Notes under the pieces: generated by a model
Database searches by the model: none
What the model saw: only the letters and a program-made list of their open reading frames with translations
What the model was told of the DNA's origin: nothing
Source: UBA947 sp031550975
GTDB lineage: Bacteria; Cyanobacteriota; Vampirovibrionia; Gastranaerophilales; Gastranaerophilaceae
Assembly: GCA_031550975.1 (NCBI GenBank)
Contig: JAVBOC010000008.1
Location: 1 to 64,000 of the forward strand
Direction of reading: 5' to 3'
DNA length: 64,000 nucleotides
Position numbers and translations under genes: made by a program
Part shown: piece by piece, positions 15,794 to 23,547 of the stretch
Layout: the number at the start of each line of letters is the position of its first letter
How positions within the stretch are numbered: the stretch's first letter is position 1

Positions 15794-17158
15794 ATGTCTA
15801 TTTTTATAATGATACTTTTACTTAGTGTATTGATTTTAGTCCACGAATTGGGACATTTTTTGGCTGCGCGAGCGTTTGGAATAAGAGTGGATAAGTTCGC
15901 ACTAGGAATGCCAATTGGCCCGACTCTTTGGGAGAAAAAAATAGGCGATACAACATATTTAATCCACGCGTTTTTGCTTGGCGGATATGTTTCTTTTCCG
16001 GATGATGATGAGGATTCAGAACTCCCGCAAGATTCTTACTGCCGCTATTGCAACAAACCAATTTGGCAAAAAATGGTGGTAATCTCTGCCGGTGTTTTTG
16101 CAAACATAATAACAGCCTTTGTTTTGGTGTTTATGGTCGCATCACTATGGGGGAATCTGCCTTCAGGAAAATACGAAACTTACATCGATAAAATTATCGC
16201 ACCGGAAGGGGCGTCTGTTTGGGAGTCAGGTTTAGAACCCGGCGATAAAATAGTTGACATCAACGGTTCTGCTATTGATACAAAATACGGTCTGCGCCTT
16301 TATGGAATGTTTAATGCAGGTTTTGACGGCAAAGTTACAGAAAAAGCTGTCGAAGAAAACTACGACAAATTAAAAAGAATCAATCACGCTTTTATGCGCG
16401 ATGAAATTATACCTGCAGAAGTGCTTGTTAGATTGCCTGATTTTGAATATGAAAAATCGACAAATTTATCAAGAAATACCCTTAAAGGTGTTGCACTGCC
16501 GCAGATTAAAGAAGTTGAATTAAACGAAAAACAAACGAAGCTTCGCGATGAAATCCAGGATAAAGCATACATAATTTCTAACGGCGATATTACGCTAAAC
16601 GATATCGCATACGCTATGTCAGATGGCCTAAAACCGTTGAATTTCACGATTGAACGCGGGGGCGAAGTCATTATACTAAACCCTGTTTTCCCCAATAAAG
16701 AGGGTTTAATCGGGGTTGAGATGAATCAAAAAGAGATTCTGACGCCAACCCGCAGCCTGGGTTCAATTATCGGAAACAGTTGCCGATACCTCTATCACGA
16801 AACTTATTCAATGCTTGTTGTTTTGAAACAATTATTCACCGGTAAAATCCCGCTGAAAAACCTTCACGGTGTGGTCTTAATCACCAAAATGGGCGGCGAT
16901 ATCATAAAAAACAGCGGAATTTATTACGGACTGTTACTCACCGCAATGATTTCAATGAACCTTGCGATTATAAACTTCCTTCCATTCCCGGCGCTTGATG
17001 GCGGACATTTTATGTTCTTAGTTATGGAAAAAGTTACCGGCAAAAAGCCCGACGAGAAAATTCTAAACGCCATAAGCAACGTAGGGTTTTGGATTTTAAT
17101 CGCGTTTATGATGTTTATAATCTTCAATGATATTTTTGTGCTGGTAACGGCAAAGTAG
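15794..17158 (+). CDS. rseP: Site-2 protease, RseP/M50 zinc metalloprotease
   Basis: 454 aa intramembrane protease that cuts membrane-bound substrates such as anti-sigma factors or signal-peptide remnants. The zinc motif HELGH is at residues ~17-21 in the first helix and the third ligand is in NFLPFPALDGGH near 393. A PDZ-like segment (ESGLEPGDKIVDINGSAIDT) lies near 145, and a second, less clear PDZ-like part precedes the last helices. A spacer of ~90 hydrophilic residues separates them. The short gene order shows no dxr, cdsA or bamA next to it, unlike many bacteria. The only visible regulation is its own promoter. Confidence 0.93.
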   Translation: MSIFIMILLLSVLILVHELGHFLAARAFGIRVDKFALGMPIGPTLWEKKIGDTTYLIHAFLLGGYVSFPDDDEDSELPQDSYCRYCNKPIWQKMVVISAGVFANIITAFVLVFMVASLWGNLPSGKYETYIDKIIAPEGASVWESGLEPGDKIVDINGSAIDTKYGLRLYGMFNAGFDGKVTEKAVEENYDKLKRINHAFMRDEIIPAEVLVRLPDFEYEKSTNLSRNTLKGVALPQIKEVELNEKQTKLRDEIQDKAYIISNGDITLNDIAYAMSDGLKPLNFTIERGGEVIILNPVFPNKEGLIGVEMNQKEILTPTRSLGSIIGNSCRYLYHETYSMLVVLKQLFTGKIPLKNLHGVVLITKMGGDIIKNSGIYYGLLLTAMISMNLAIINFLPFPALDGGHFMFLVMEKVTGKKPDEKILNAISNVGFWILIAFMMFIIFNDIFVLVTAK

Positions 17159-17163
17159 TTAAC

Positions 17164-17367
17164 CTATTCATCATCATCATTAATATAAATTTTGGCATTA
17201 TTAATCTTTTTTAAAAGTCTTCGGAATTCTAATTGGGTTAAACTTGCACCTGCAAGTTTTTTGCCATTAATTTCTATGAATGTAAAGTCAAGATTTTGCA
17301 AATACTGCAAAGTCTCATCGTCTGTACCGCAGACATCAACAATAATTTCTATTCTGTAATTATTCAT
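17164..17367 (-). CDS. Small acidic protein, unknown
   Basis: 67 aa with an ordered beta/alpha look (NNYRIEIIVDVCGTDDETL, then LDFTFIEINGKKLAG) and an acidic C-terminus (INDDDE). It diverges from the XRE gene at 17422 and shares a 54-bp intergenic region holding CGCGATAGCGATAA, a possible operator. It could be a target or partner of the regulator. No family is recognised. Confidence 0.5.
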   Translation of the reverse strand: MNNYRIEIIVDVCGTDDETLQYLQNLDFTFIEINGKKLAGASLTQLEFRRLLKKINNAKIYINDDDE

Positions 17368-17421
17368 AACATTATCACGTTCGCGATAGCGATAATCATA
17401 TTATATCTATAGAATGATAGA

Positions 17422-17676
17422 ATGCAAGATAAAAAGAAAATTATTTTGAATGCGTTAGCAAAGGTTGTTAAAAAACTGCGCGGCAATAGAAGTCAATTTA
17501 TTGTTGCTAGTGAAAATGGCATTTCGACCTCCATCATTAGTACAATTGAAAGAGGTATAAAAGATCCACAATTAACGACTATATTTCGTCTTGCAGAAAT
17601 ATTTGGCATTGATGTAGTTGAATTTATGAAAATAATTAAGGCCGAACTGCCGAAAGACTTTTCTTTCACGGAATAA
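17422..17676 (+). CDS. XRE-family transcriptional regulator
   Basis: 84 aa, a single helix-turn-helix of the Cro/CI type: SQFIVASENGISTSIIS then TIERGIKDPQLTTIFRLAEIF, with the conserved Ile-Glu-Arg-Gly and P-x-L-x-T-x3-LA pattern. No C-terminal sensor domain. It diverges from the small acidic protein at 17164, suggesting control of that gene and of itself. No Shine-Dalgarno is evident; TATAGA lies 7 bases before the ATG, so a leaderless start is possible. Confidence 0.8.
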   Translation: MQDKKKIILNALAKVVKKLRGNRSQFIVASENGISTSIISTIERGIKDPQLTTIFRLAEIFGIDVVEFMKIIKAELPKDFSFTE

Positions 17677-17682
17677 TCACAC

Positions 17683-17761
17683 TGTCATGCTGAACTTGAT
17701 TCAGAATTTGAGCTTGTACGTTTTTTAGCGACCCAGATTCCGGATCGAGTCCGGAATGACA
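17683..17761. repeat. Palindromic repeat C copy 2
   Basis: Begins TGTCATGCTGAACTTGATTC and ends GTCCGGAATGACA, with internal short inverted repeats. It directly follows the XRE stop. The remaining gap to 17918 holds only a 33-codon ATG frame (17776-17877) without support. Confidence 0.8.
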
Positions 17762-17918
17762 ATGGGGTGTTCTAGATGACAAAAGAAGAATATTTGTCCG
17801 TCAATGCCGTACGCTTTTATCAATATCAAAACTTAGCCCAAAGCTGGACTTGCCTAAAAGACCTAACGCGCATGTGACATCGTGCTAAAGTTGTCGCGAT
17901 TTTAGGGCGCAGAGTGTT

Positions 17919-18257
17919 TCAAGGTTCAACCTTGCCCTGCCACTTCTTGGCATCAAATTTAAGGTCTTTAACAGTAAATTTAAGCGATTTTAAATAGGGC
18001 TGGAATTTTTCCAAAAGCTGGGTTTTGCGCATCATCAATTCTTGCGCTACGATTGCGTTTTCACACGCTATTATCATAACCCCGTTTCCTGCCATAGAAT
18101 ACGGCCGGGATTTTTCGCTGAACTTTTTGCCGGCGATTTTTTCCCAAAATTTATAGAGGTTGTTGCGTGTAACCGCTTTTTTCACATCTTTTTGCTCAAG
18201 CATGTTTGCGATGAGTTCAGATGCCTCGACAAAATCGGTATATATTGCTTTTTTCAT
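17919..18257 (-). CDS. DUF721 / DciA-like protein
   Basis: 112 aa. The pattern LYKFWEKIAGKKFSEKSRP, then GVMIIACENAIVAQELMMRK and a final Leu-rich helix matches DUF721, whose characterised member DciA is the ancestral loader or operator of the replicative helicase DnaB in bacteria lacking DnaC. A role in replication initiation is therefore likely but not proven by sequence this short. AAGAG precedes the ATG. It lies between two palindromic C repeats. Confidence 0.75.
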   Translation of the reverse strand: MKKAIYTDFVEASELIANMLEQKDVKKAVTRNNLYKFWEKIAGKKFSEKSRPYSMAGNGVMIIACENAIVAQELMMRKTQLLEKFQPYLKSLKFTVKDLKFDAKKWQGKVEP

Positions 18258-18277
18258 AGTTTTACTCTTTTAATTTT

Positions 18278-18365
18278 TGTCATCCTGAACTTGATTCAGG
18301 ATCTGGGTCGTCACAAGTATGGCAAGTCGCTTAAGCCTAGATGCTGAAATAAATTCAGCATGACA
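18278..18365. repeat. Palindromic repeat C copy 3
   Basis: Starts TGTCATCCTGAACTTGATTC and ends ATTCAGCATGACA. It sits between divergent genes, immediately upstream of the nrnA promoter. Confidence 0.8.
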
Positions 18366-18385
18366 GGAAAGTTGATTTTTACGTT

Positions 18386-18396
18386 CATGCTATAAT
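18386..18396 (+). promoter_or_regulatory. Extended -10 promoter of nrnA, predicted leaderless
   Basis: CATGCTATAAT; TATAAT (18391-18396) ends 6 bases before the ATG at 18403, and no Shine-Dalgarno is present. Confidence 0.65.
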
Positions 18397-18402
18397 CATT
18401 AA

Positions 18403-19377
18403 ATGAATTATACCACATTAAGCGATGCGATAAAATCTTCAAAAAATATTCTGATTATAACCCACGTCAATCCTGACGGGGACACATTGGGTTCAATGTG
18501 CGGGATGTATTCAATTATTGAACAAAATTTCAAGAAAAAATGCGATATGATGGTGGTGTCTAAAATCCCTGCAGTGTATGAATTTTTGCCTAATGTTGAA
18601 AAAATCAAATGCGTTGACGAATTTGATACTTCAAGGGTGTATGATTTAGTAATTAATGTTGATGTTGCGGCACTAGACAGAATTTGTGACGGTCAAATTT
18701 TCTTTGAAAAAGCAGTTAAAACAGCCCATATCGACCACCATAAAACAAGCAGCAATTACGCTGGGATAAATATAATTAAACCCGAAGCCAGTTCAACGGC
18801 GGAAGTTATTATTGATATTTCAAACGAGTTAAACTGGACGCTCAATTACGATGCGGCATTGGCGCTCTATGTGGGGATATTGACGGACACAGGTTCGTTT
18901 AGGTTTGACAATACGTCTTCTACGGCGCTAAAGTATGCGGCACAGCTTGTCGAACTTGGAGTAAAACCTTCTTATGTTTACCCCAAAGTTTATGAAAGTG
19001 ATTCAAAAACAATAGTTATGTTTCAGGCGCATATTGTGAGCAAAGCGCAGTTTTTAGATGATGACAAGATTGCTTATGCAGTTGTGTACCGAAAAGATAT
19101 GGAAAAATTTGGTGCAGGCGATGATGCAATGGAAGGGCTAACTGAAAAACTCCGTGCGGTTGTAACCACGCAGGTTTCTTTTGTGGTAAAAGAGATGAAA
19201 GCGGGAACATCAAAAGTTTCTATGAGAAGCAAAACCATTGATGTGGCGAAAATTTGCGAAGTCTTTGGCGGCGGCGGACATACGCTCGCGGCGGGTTGTA
19301 CAATAAAAGCTGCACCTGACGCGGCGGTGAAAAAGATATTGGAAGAAGTTAGAAAGGAAACAGGCACTAGTGACTAG
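18403..19377 (+). CDS. nrnA: DHH-family phosphoesterase, NrnA-like
   Basis: 324 aa. DHH motifs: ITHVNPDGDTLGSM near residue 20, VINVDVAALDRI, HIDHHKTS near 110, YVGILTDTGSFRF near 150, and the DHHA1 substrate-binding FGGGGHTLAAGC near 288. NrnA enzymes degrade nano-RNAs and dephosphorylate pAp; related members hydrolyse cyclic dinucleotides. This matters because a diguanylate cyclase is encoded at 49271. The last codons (GTSD and TAG) are formed by a GGGACTA-type array. Predicted leaderless start. Confidence 0.9.
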   Translation: MNYTTLSDAIKSSKNILIITHVNPDGDTLGSMCGMYSIIEQNFKKKCDMMVVSKIPAVYEFLPNVEKIKCVDEFDTSRVYDLVINVDVAALDRICDGQIFFEKAVKTAHIDHHKTSSNYAGINIIKPEASSTAEVIIDISNELNWTLNYDAALALYVGILTDTGSFRFDNTSSTALKYAAQLVELGVKPSYVYPKVYESDSKTIVMFQAHIVSKAQFLDDDKIAYAVVYRKDMEKFGAGDDAMEGLTEKLRAVVTTQVSFVVKEMKAGTSKVSMRSKTIDVAKICEVFGGGGHTLAAGCTIKAAPDAAVKKILEEVRKETGTSD

Positions 19378-19424
19378 AGACTAGCAAAATACTAGTTTCT
19401 AATTCCTAATCCCTAGTCCCTCAA
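19366..19424. repeat. Inverted pair of GGGACTA arrays at the nrnA stop
   Basis: A direct array (ACTAGTGACTAGAGACTAG) is followed after a short AT spacer by the inverted array (CTAATTCCTAATCCCTAGTC), so it can form a hairpin. A nearly identical copy lies at 23466-23533. The yihY start codon follows after five bases. Confidence 0.8.
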
Positions 19425-19428
19425 CAAA

Positions 19429-20325
19429 ATGGGTAAACGGAAAAACCTTCTACAAGGTGCGAAAAACTTAATAAATTCGGTAATCAAAGACGACTTTTAC
19501 GGCATGGCGGCTGAGATGGGCTTTATGCTTGTAATCGGAATTTTCCCATTTATGTTGTTTTTGATGGCGCTCTTTGGATGGATGGGCAACAAAGAATTGA
19601 TGGAGCCGGTGTTACGCTTCCTCTCAACCTTTATGCCGGCGCAGGCGATGGATTTAATTTTGACGGTTTTATCAGAAGTCATGATATTCAACAAAGGCGG
19701 TATTATGGCGGTAACCGGGCTTGTCATAACCCTGTTCTTGTCCACAAACGCTATGGCTGTCGTACTCAAAGGTATGAACCGCGCATACAAAGTTGAAGAA
19801 ACCCGCAACTTTATCTACACAAGACTTTTGGCGTTTGTGATGCTTTGTGTGAATACCCTCGTAACTTTCTTAAGCATCAACTTGATTGTCTTTGGTAAGG
19901 TCATTATTAATCTTTTGACAAATTATTTTCATATCTCAAGAATATCAGAGATAATGTTGTTGGTTCTGCGTTGGCCGGTTGCGTTTGCGGCACTGTTTGT
20001 TATGGCGTTCCTGTGCTACTATATTTTGCCGGATTTAAAAGGTACCGAGCGTTATAAGATTAAAAGTGCAATCTACGGCTCCTGGTTTTTTGTAACCTTT
20101 TGGTTGATTGGTTCGTGGGGATTCTCGCTCTATGTTAACAGACTCCATACTTATAACCTTGTTTACGGTACGATTGGGGCGTTTGCAGTGTTGATGGTTT
20201 GGCTCTATTATACCTCTATTTTGCTCCTGATTGGCGCTGAGATAAATTCCCAGGTCTATAACAGTCTGCAAGCCAAGGCTGACGACATTCAGGCAAGACT
20301 TGACGAACTCAAAAACCAACCTTGA
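19429..20325 (+). CDS. YihY/BrkB family membrane protein
   Basis: 298 aa with six predicted membrane segments. The N-terminal DDFYGMAAEMGFMLVIGIFP and the late VYGTIGAFAVLMVWLYYTS with LLIGAEINSQV are characteristic of the YihY/BrkB (virulence factor BrkB, formerly RNase BN) family. Its physiological role is unresolved; transport or envelope stress functions are proposed in other bacteria. No Shine-Dalgarno is seen, because the base run before the ATG is the arm of the heptamer array. Confidence 0.88.
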   Translation: MGKRKNLLQGAKNLINSVIKDDFYGMAAEMGFMLVIGIFPFMLFLMALFGWMGNKELMEPVLRFLSTFMPAQAMDLILTVLSEVMIFNKGGIMAVTGLVITLFLSTNAMAVVLKGMNRAYKVEETRNFIYTRLLAFVMLCVNTLVTFLSINLIVFGKVIINLLTNYFHISRISEIMLLVLRWPVAFAALFVMAFLCYYILPDLKGTERYKIKSAIYGSWFFVTFWLIGSWGFSLYVNRLHTYNLVYGTIGAFAVLMVWLYYTSILLLIGAEINSQVYNSLQAKADDIQARLDELKNQP

Positions 20326-20350
20326 CTTATACCCAAAAGTAGTACATAAT
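20322..20350 (+). promoter_or_regulatory. Promoter of the prepilin gene
   Basis: TTGACT (20322-20327), a 17-base spacer and CATAAT (20345-20350). It is one of few -35/-10 pairs with canonical spacing here and overlaps the yihY stop codon. Confidence 0.5.
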
Positions 20351-20389
20351 GACATGTACAAGTATACTAATGGGTAATGGGAGTCGGGT

Positions 20390-21469
20390 ATGAATAAAAA
20401 ACATTCCGTCATGTTAAGTGAAACGAAACAACGCAAAGTTGTTGCAAATAGCATAGATGTAGAGATTCTTCGCAAAGCTCAGAATGACGGCAGGAAAACA
20501 CCGACAAAATCCGCATTCACAATGGTGGAATTTTTGGTAGCGCTGGTGGTTCTCGGTGCGCTTTTGGCGGTAATGCTTCCTGTCCTTAGAATTTTTGTGG
20601 AAAACAAAAACGCAAGAATGTTAGAGAAGGCTTACTATAATGTCGAAAGTATAGTCGCGGCGCTAAAAAGCGATAACGTAAACTACCCCGACTGCTCAAC
20701 CTCAAACGCCGACCCGGCCTGCGGAAGCGCGGTTGTCGGCGGTTTTCAAAATACCCTCGTAAAACAAGCAAATGGAAGCTACTTGGCAACCGATGCAAAA
20801 TTTGCAAACCTCTTTGCTGCGAAACTCAACGCACTAGGCTATAACCCGACAGCGTGCACTGCGACATCCTGTACTGCAACCACCCCTGACGGTATGACTT
20901 GGGATTTGAAAGATATCGCCAAAAGAAACAACAACTGGTCAACAGCACCAGTTATTGCTGTTGACATCAATGGTGCTCAAGGTCCTAATTGCATGGAAGG
21001 AGATGCTGGGTGTACGACCCCGGATAAAATGTGTGTGGCTATTACGCAAAATGGCCAGCTTAGAAGGTCAGCGTGTGCAATAGTATATGCAAATGGGACA
21101 CCTTGTGACAACGGAAATGGAACGGTATACGGAGGCTATTGCGTGACAAGACATGCCTATGGCGGTATAAATACGTGTGGTGCCAATGCGCAATACGATT
21201 CCTTATGTCAAATTGGCTGTATGTCTTGTAACGTTAACATGTTCGCAGGAGCTAAAAAAGCCTGCGAAACTAATGGAAAACGTTCCCCTACTCGCGCAGA
21301 AGGCCTTAGTTTAGGCCTACCAGCATCATATTTTAATGCCCCAGGAGGCTGTATTTGGACGGGTGAAGATAATCCTAGCAATGTAACCTCAGGTTATACG
21401 ATAGGCGGCGGTGGCGGAATGCTTAAAAGTGGAGCAGGGTGTTCAATGATATGCCTTAGTGAGCCATAA
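20390..21469 (+). CDS. Type IV prepilin-like protein with repeat-encoded leader
   Basis: 359 aa. The class III cleavage site is KSA-FTMVEFLVAL, with Phe at +1, Glu at +5 and Ala instead of Gly at -1, followed by the hydrophobic N-terminal helix (VVLGALLAVMLPVL). The leader is unusually long, 43 residues (36 if ATG 20411 is used), and most of it is translated from palindromic repeat C (20406-20490). The body is Cys-rich; the last ~120 residues include TPCDNGNGTVYGGYCV and GAKKACETNGKRSPTRAEG, similar to the C-termini of the proteins at 2 and 24633. A pseudopilin or minor pilin with a lectin-like head is plausible. No other pilus gene is nearby. Confidence 0.8.
   Translation: MNKKHSVMLSETKQRKVVANSIDVEILRKAQNDGRKTPTKSAFTMVEFLVALVVLGALLAVMLPVLRIFVENKNARMLEKAYYNVESIVAALKSDNVNYPDCSTSNADPACGSAVVGGFQNTLVKQANGSYLATDAKFANLFAAKLNALGYNPTACTATSCTATTPDGMTWDLKDIAKRNNNWSTAPVIAVDINGAQGPNCMEGDAGCTTPDKMCVAITQNGQLRRSACAIVYANGTPCDNGNGTVYGGYCVTRHAYGGINTCGANAQYDSLCQIGCMSCNVNMFAGAKKACETNGKRSPTRAEGLSLGLPASYFNAPGGCIWTGEDNPSNVTSGYTIGGGGGMLKSGAGCSMICLSEP
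20406..20490 (+). repeat. Palindromic repeat C copy 4, encoding a prepilin leader
   Basis: CCGTCATGTTAAGTG to AGCTCAGAATGACGG with inverted ends. It is translated in frame as HSVMLSETKQRK...RKAQNDG, between the start codon and the prepilin cleavage site. Confidence 0.8.
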
Positions 21470-21560
21470 TTGTCGGCTATTAGTACTAAGTCAACAATTA
21501 CTGAATGGCCTCTATACCCATATGATTTGAACATTTTGTCTTTTTTCGATTTATTTTCAT

Positions 21561-21568
21561 GATATAAT
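21561..21568 (+). promoter_or_regulatory. -10 element of tpiA
   Basis: CATGATATAAT spans 21558-21568 (extended -10). The predicted start near 21575 leaves a ~25-nt leader with the GAGGAG Shine-Dalgarno at 21586-21591. Confidence 0.55.
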
Positions 21569-21599
21569 CTCCTCATAGTAAAAACGAGGAGAAATTATT

Positions 21600-22394
21600 A
21601 TGTCAAGAAAACCAATTATTGCAGGGAACTGGAAAATGAATATGCTTCAAAGCGAGGCAGAAGCTTTTATTACAGAGCTTAAAGGAAACCTAGAATCATA
21701 CAGCAAAGAGCAAATGCTGACGGTTGTTATAGCACCGCCATTTACAGCGATTAATTCATTGCTTCCTTCAATGTGCCAATGTGGTTGCGGATGCAGCAAA
21801 TTTGCTGTTGCCGGCCAAAACTGCCACTGGGAGTCTAAAGGCGCTTATACAGGCGAAGTTTCTGTTGAAATGTTAGCTGACGCTGGCTGCGAATACGTAA
21901 TTATCGGTCACTCTGAAAGAAGACAATATTTCAGCGAAACTGATGAGATGATTAACAAAAAAGCAAAAGCAATTCTTGCTGGCGGTTTAATCCCAATCAT
22001 CTGCTGCGGCGAAACTTTAGAGCAGCGCGAAGCGGGTGTTACTGACGAGCATATCGCAAGCCAAATCAGAGCTGCTTTATCAGGTTTAACCGAAGACCAA
22101 ATCTCAGGTTCAGTCATTGCTTACGAACCAATCTGGGCAATAGGTACAGGCAAAACCTGTGATGCTGACGAAGCAAACCGCGTAATCGCAGGTATCAGAG
22201 CAGTTGTTGCAAGCGTTTCATCACAGTCTGCAGCAGATTCAATCAGAATACTTTACGGCGGAAGTGTTAACCCTGGTTCAATCAGTGAACAGATGTCAAA
22301 ATCAGACATCGACGGTGCGTTAATCGGCGGAGCAAGCCTTAGTGCGTCAAGCCTTAATGAAATTATTGCCAATACTATGAAAGTAATGGTATAA
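21600..22394 (+). CDS. tpiA: Triosephosphate isomerase
   Basis: 264 aa TIM barrel, glycolysis. GNWKMNM (catalytic Lys) is at residues 7-13, IIGHSERRQYF (His) near 100 and AYEPIWAIGTGK (Glu) near 178; the phosphate-binding ILYGGSVNP and GALIGGASL follow. Slightly longer than usual (~250), owing to a Cys-rich segment MCQCGCGCSKF in the loop after strand 2. It is a single gene with its own extended -10 promoter and strong Shine-Dalgarno. The stop is followed by a GTGAATA array. Confidence 0.97.
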   Translation: MSRKPIIAGNWKMNMLQSEAEAFITELKGNLESYSKEQMLTVVIAPPFTAINSLLPSMCQCGCGCSKFAVAGQNCHWESKGAYTGEVSVEMLADAGCEYVIIGHSERRQYFSETDEMINKKAKAILAGGLIPIICCGETLEQREAGVTDEHIASQIRAALSGLTEDQISGSVIAYEPIWAIGTGKTCDADEANRVIAGIRAVVASVSSQSAADSIRILYGGSVNPGSISEQMSKSDIDGALIGGASLSASSLNEIIANTMKVMV

Positions 22395-22401
22395 TTAATT
22401 C

Positions 22402-22508
22402 GTGAATAGTAAATAGTGAATAGTGAATTGTTCCACAAAAGCAAATTTGTGTAAGCGCAGAGCGAGAACTAAATGAATTACTCACTATTCACAACTCACT
22501 ATTCACTC
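22402..22508. repeat. Inverted pair of GTGAATA heptamer arrays
   Basis: Direct array GTGAATA-GTAAATA-GTGAATA at 22403-22431, a ~46-base loop, and an inverted array (TATTCAC units) at 22478-22508. The same architecture occurs at 43211-43311 and 48307-48410. Confidence 0.85.
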
Positions 22509-22525
22509 AAAAAAAGGAGAACGAA

Positions 22526-22777
22526 ATGGGTCAACAACAATTTAATCAGCAAAATTTTAAAAAAAGAACTTCAGCACTAGTGTTTTTGAAAGGCTCAACA
22601 GCGCCGTTGGTGTTGTATGTAGAAAAGCCGGAAGCGCTTTATGATGAGCTTCAAAAAGCTATGCAAAGCCCGAACGCGGTTGTTATTGAAAAGGAAACTC
22701 AAGGACCTTTGAAAAAAGTTCTGTTTATTTCAAACCAAATTGCAGCGGTTGCGCTTCAAGAAGAACAATACGTTTAG
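22526..22777 (+). CDS. Small conserved-looking protein, unknown
   Basis: 83 aa; no family recognised. A Gln/Asn-rich start (GQQQFNQQNFKKR) is followed by a compact beta/alpha stretch (SALVFLKGSTAPLVLYVEK, then PEALYDELQKAMQ and KKVLFISNQIAAVALQEEQ). It has the strong Shine-Dalgarno AAGGAG and clean coding bias, so it is very likely real. Its stop TAG opens a GGGACTA array and a heptamer-derived terminator follows. Confidence 0.65.
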   Translation: MGQQQFNQQNFKKRTSALVFLKGSTAPLVLYVEKPEALYDELQKAMQSPNAVVIEKETQGPLKKVLFISNQIAAVALQEEQYV

Positions 22778-22920
22778 GGACTAGGAACTAGAGATTAGGA
22801 ATTAGAAACTAGAATTTTTAAAGAACTAGAGACTGGATTTGACTGGTCTCTAGTTCTTTGTTAGTTATTAACGCCAGTCAAACATCCCGCTGATTCCTAA
22901 TCGCTGGTCGCTAATCCCTA
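22775..22920. repeat. GGGACTA array, hairpin and inverted array
   Basis: Direct units from the stop codon (TAGGGACTAGGAACTAG...) to ~22812, a hairpin at 22820-22859, and inverted units (CTGATTCCTAATCGCTGGTC and on) at 22890-22920. It occupies most of the gap up to the rpmF promoter region; I see no gene in 22778-23024. Confidence 0.8.
22820..22863 (+). terminator. Terminator-like hairpin built from heptamer units
   Basis: Perfect 14-bp stem AAAGAACTAGAGAC / GTCTCTAGTTCTTT with a 12-base loop, followed by GTTAGTT. The stem consists of GGGACTA-type units. Confidence 0.65.
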
Positions 22921-23024
22921 AATTTACATTTTTTAACGCCAATGTGTACTTTTGACATGTTTATGATAAGATTGCATGGTAAAATCGCACAAGATATAAA
23001 TAGTAATATAAAGGAAACAAAGAA

Positions 23025-23465
23025 ATGGCAGTACCAAAGAAACGAACAGGAGCTTCCGCACAAGGGCATAGACGCTCAAATTGGAAAGCATCAAAACCAG
23101 AAACAACTAAATGCACAAATTGCGGAGAATTAGCATTAACACATACAGTATGTACGGCTTGCGGATTTTATAAAGGCCAGCCGGTAAGACTTGCAGATAA
23201 AGCACAATTCGCAGCAGCGGCAACAAAACCTGCTAAGAAAACGTCTAAAAAAGCAGCAGCAGAAAAAGAAGTTGCAGCTGAAGTAGAAGCGATTGAAGCA
23301 GAGGTTGAAGCACCTGCACAGAAAGCAACTAAAAAAGCTACTGCAGAAACCAAAAAGGCCAGTGAAGCAAAAGAACAAGCAAAAATTAGCGCTGAAAAAG
23401 CTCAAGCTGCTAATGATACAATGACTTCACAGGAAATCCAATCGAAAGAACAAAAACCACAGTAA
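23025..23465 (+). CDS. rpmF: 50S ribosomal protein L32 with long Ala/Lys/Glu tail
   Basis: 146 aa; L32 is normally about 55-60 aa. Residues 1-~60 are L32 (MAVPKKRTGASAQGHRRSNW; zinc pair CTNCGE and CTACGFYKGQPV). The remaining ~85 residues are low-complexity Ala/Lys/Glu (TKPAKKTSKKAAAEKEVAAE and on), probably disordered or helical. No frameshift joins the parts. rpmF-plsX-fabH is a common operon start linking translation and lipid synthesis. AAAGGAAAC precedes the start. Confidence 0.92.
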   Translation: MAVPKKRTGASAQGHRRSNWKASKPETTKCTNCGELALTHTVCTACGFYKGQPVRLADKAQFAAAATKPAKKTSKKAAAEKEVAAEVEAIEAEVEAPAQKATKKATAETKKASEAKEQAKISAEKAQAANDTMTSQEIQSKEQKPQ

Positions 23466-23533
23466 TAGTGACTAGAAACCAGTGACTAGAGACTAGCAAA
23501 TACTAGTTTCTAATTCCTAATCCCTAGTCCCTA
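23466..23533. repeat. Inverted pair of GGGACTA arrays after rpmF
   Basis: About 50 bases nearly identical to 19366-19424: direct units, an AAATACTAGTTTCTAATTCC core, then inverted units ending CCCTAGTCCCT. Confidence 0.82.
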
Positions 23534-23547
23534 ATAAGAGAGGGAAT

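Noticed and set aside
17776..17877. 33-codon ATG frame after the XRE gene
   Set aside because: No Shine-Dalgarno or promoter, no recognised similarity, and it lies in repeat-rich sequence.
21568..21592. TCTCCTC ... GAGGAGA inverted repeat that could sequester the tpiA Shine-Dalgarno
   Set aside because: The left arm overlaps the end of the -10 box; with a start near 21575 it would not be transcribed, so the RNA hairpin cannot form.
22402..22508. Short repeats that might be a CRISPR array
   Set aside because: Units are 7-8 bp in direct tandem without spacers, and no cas genes are in the window.
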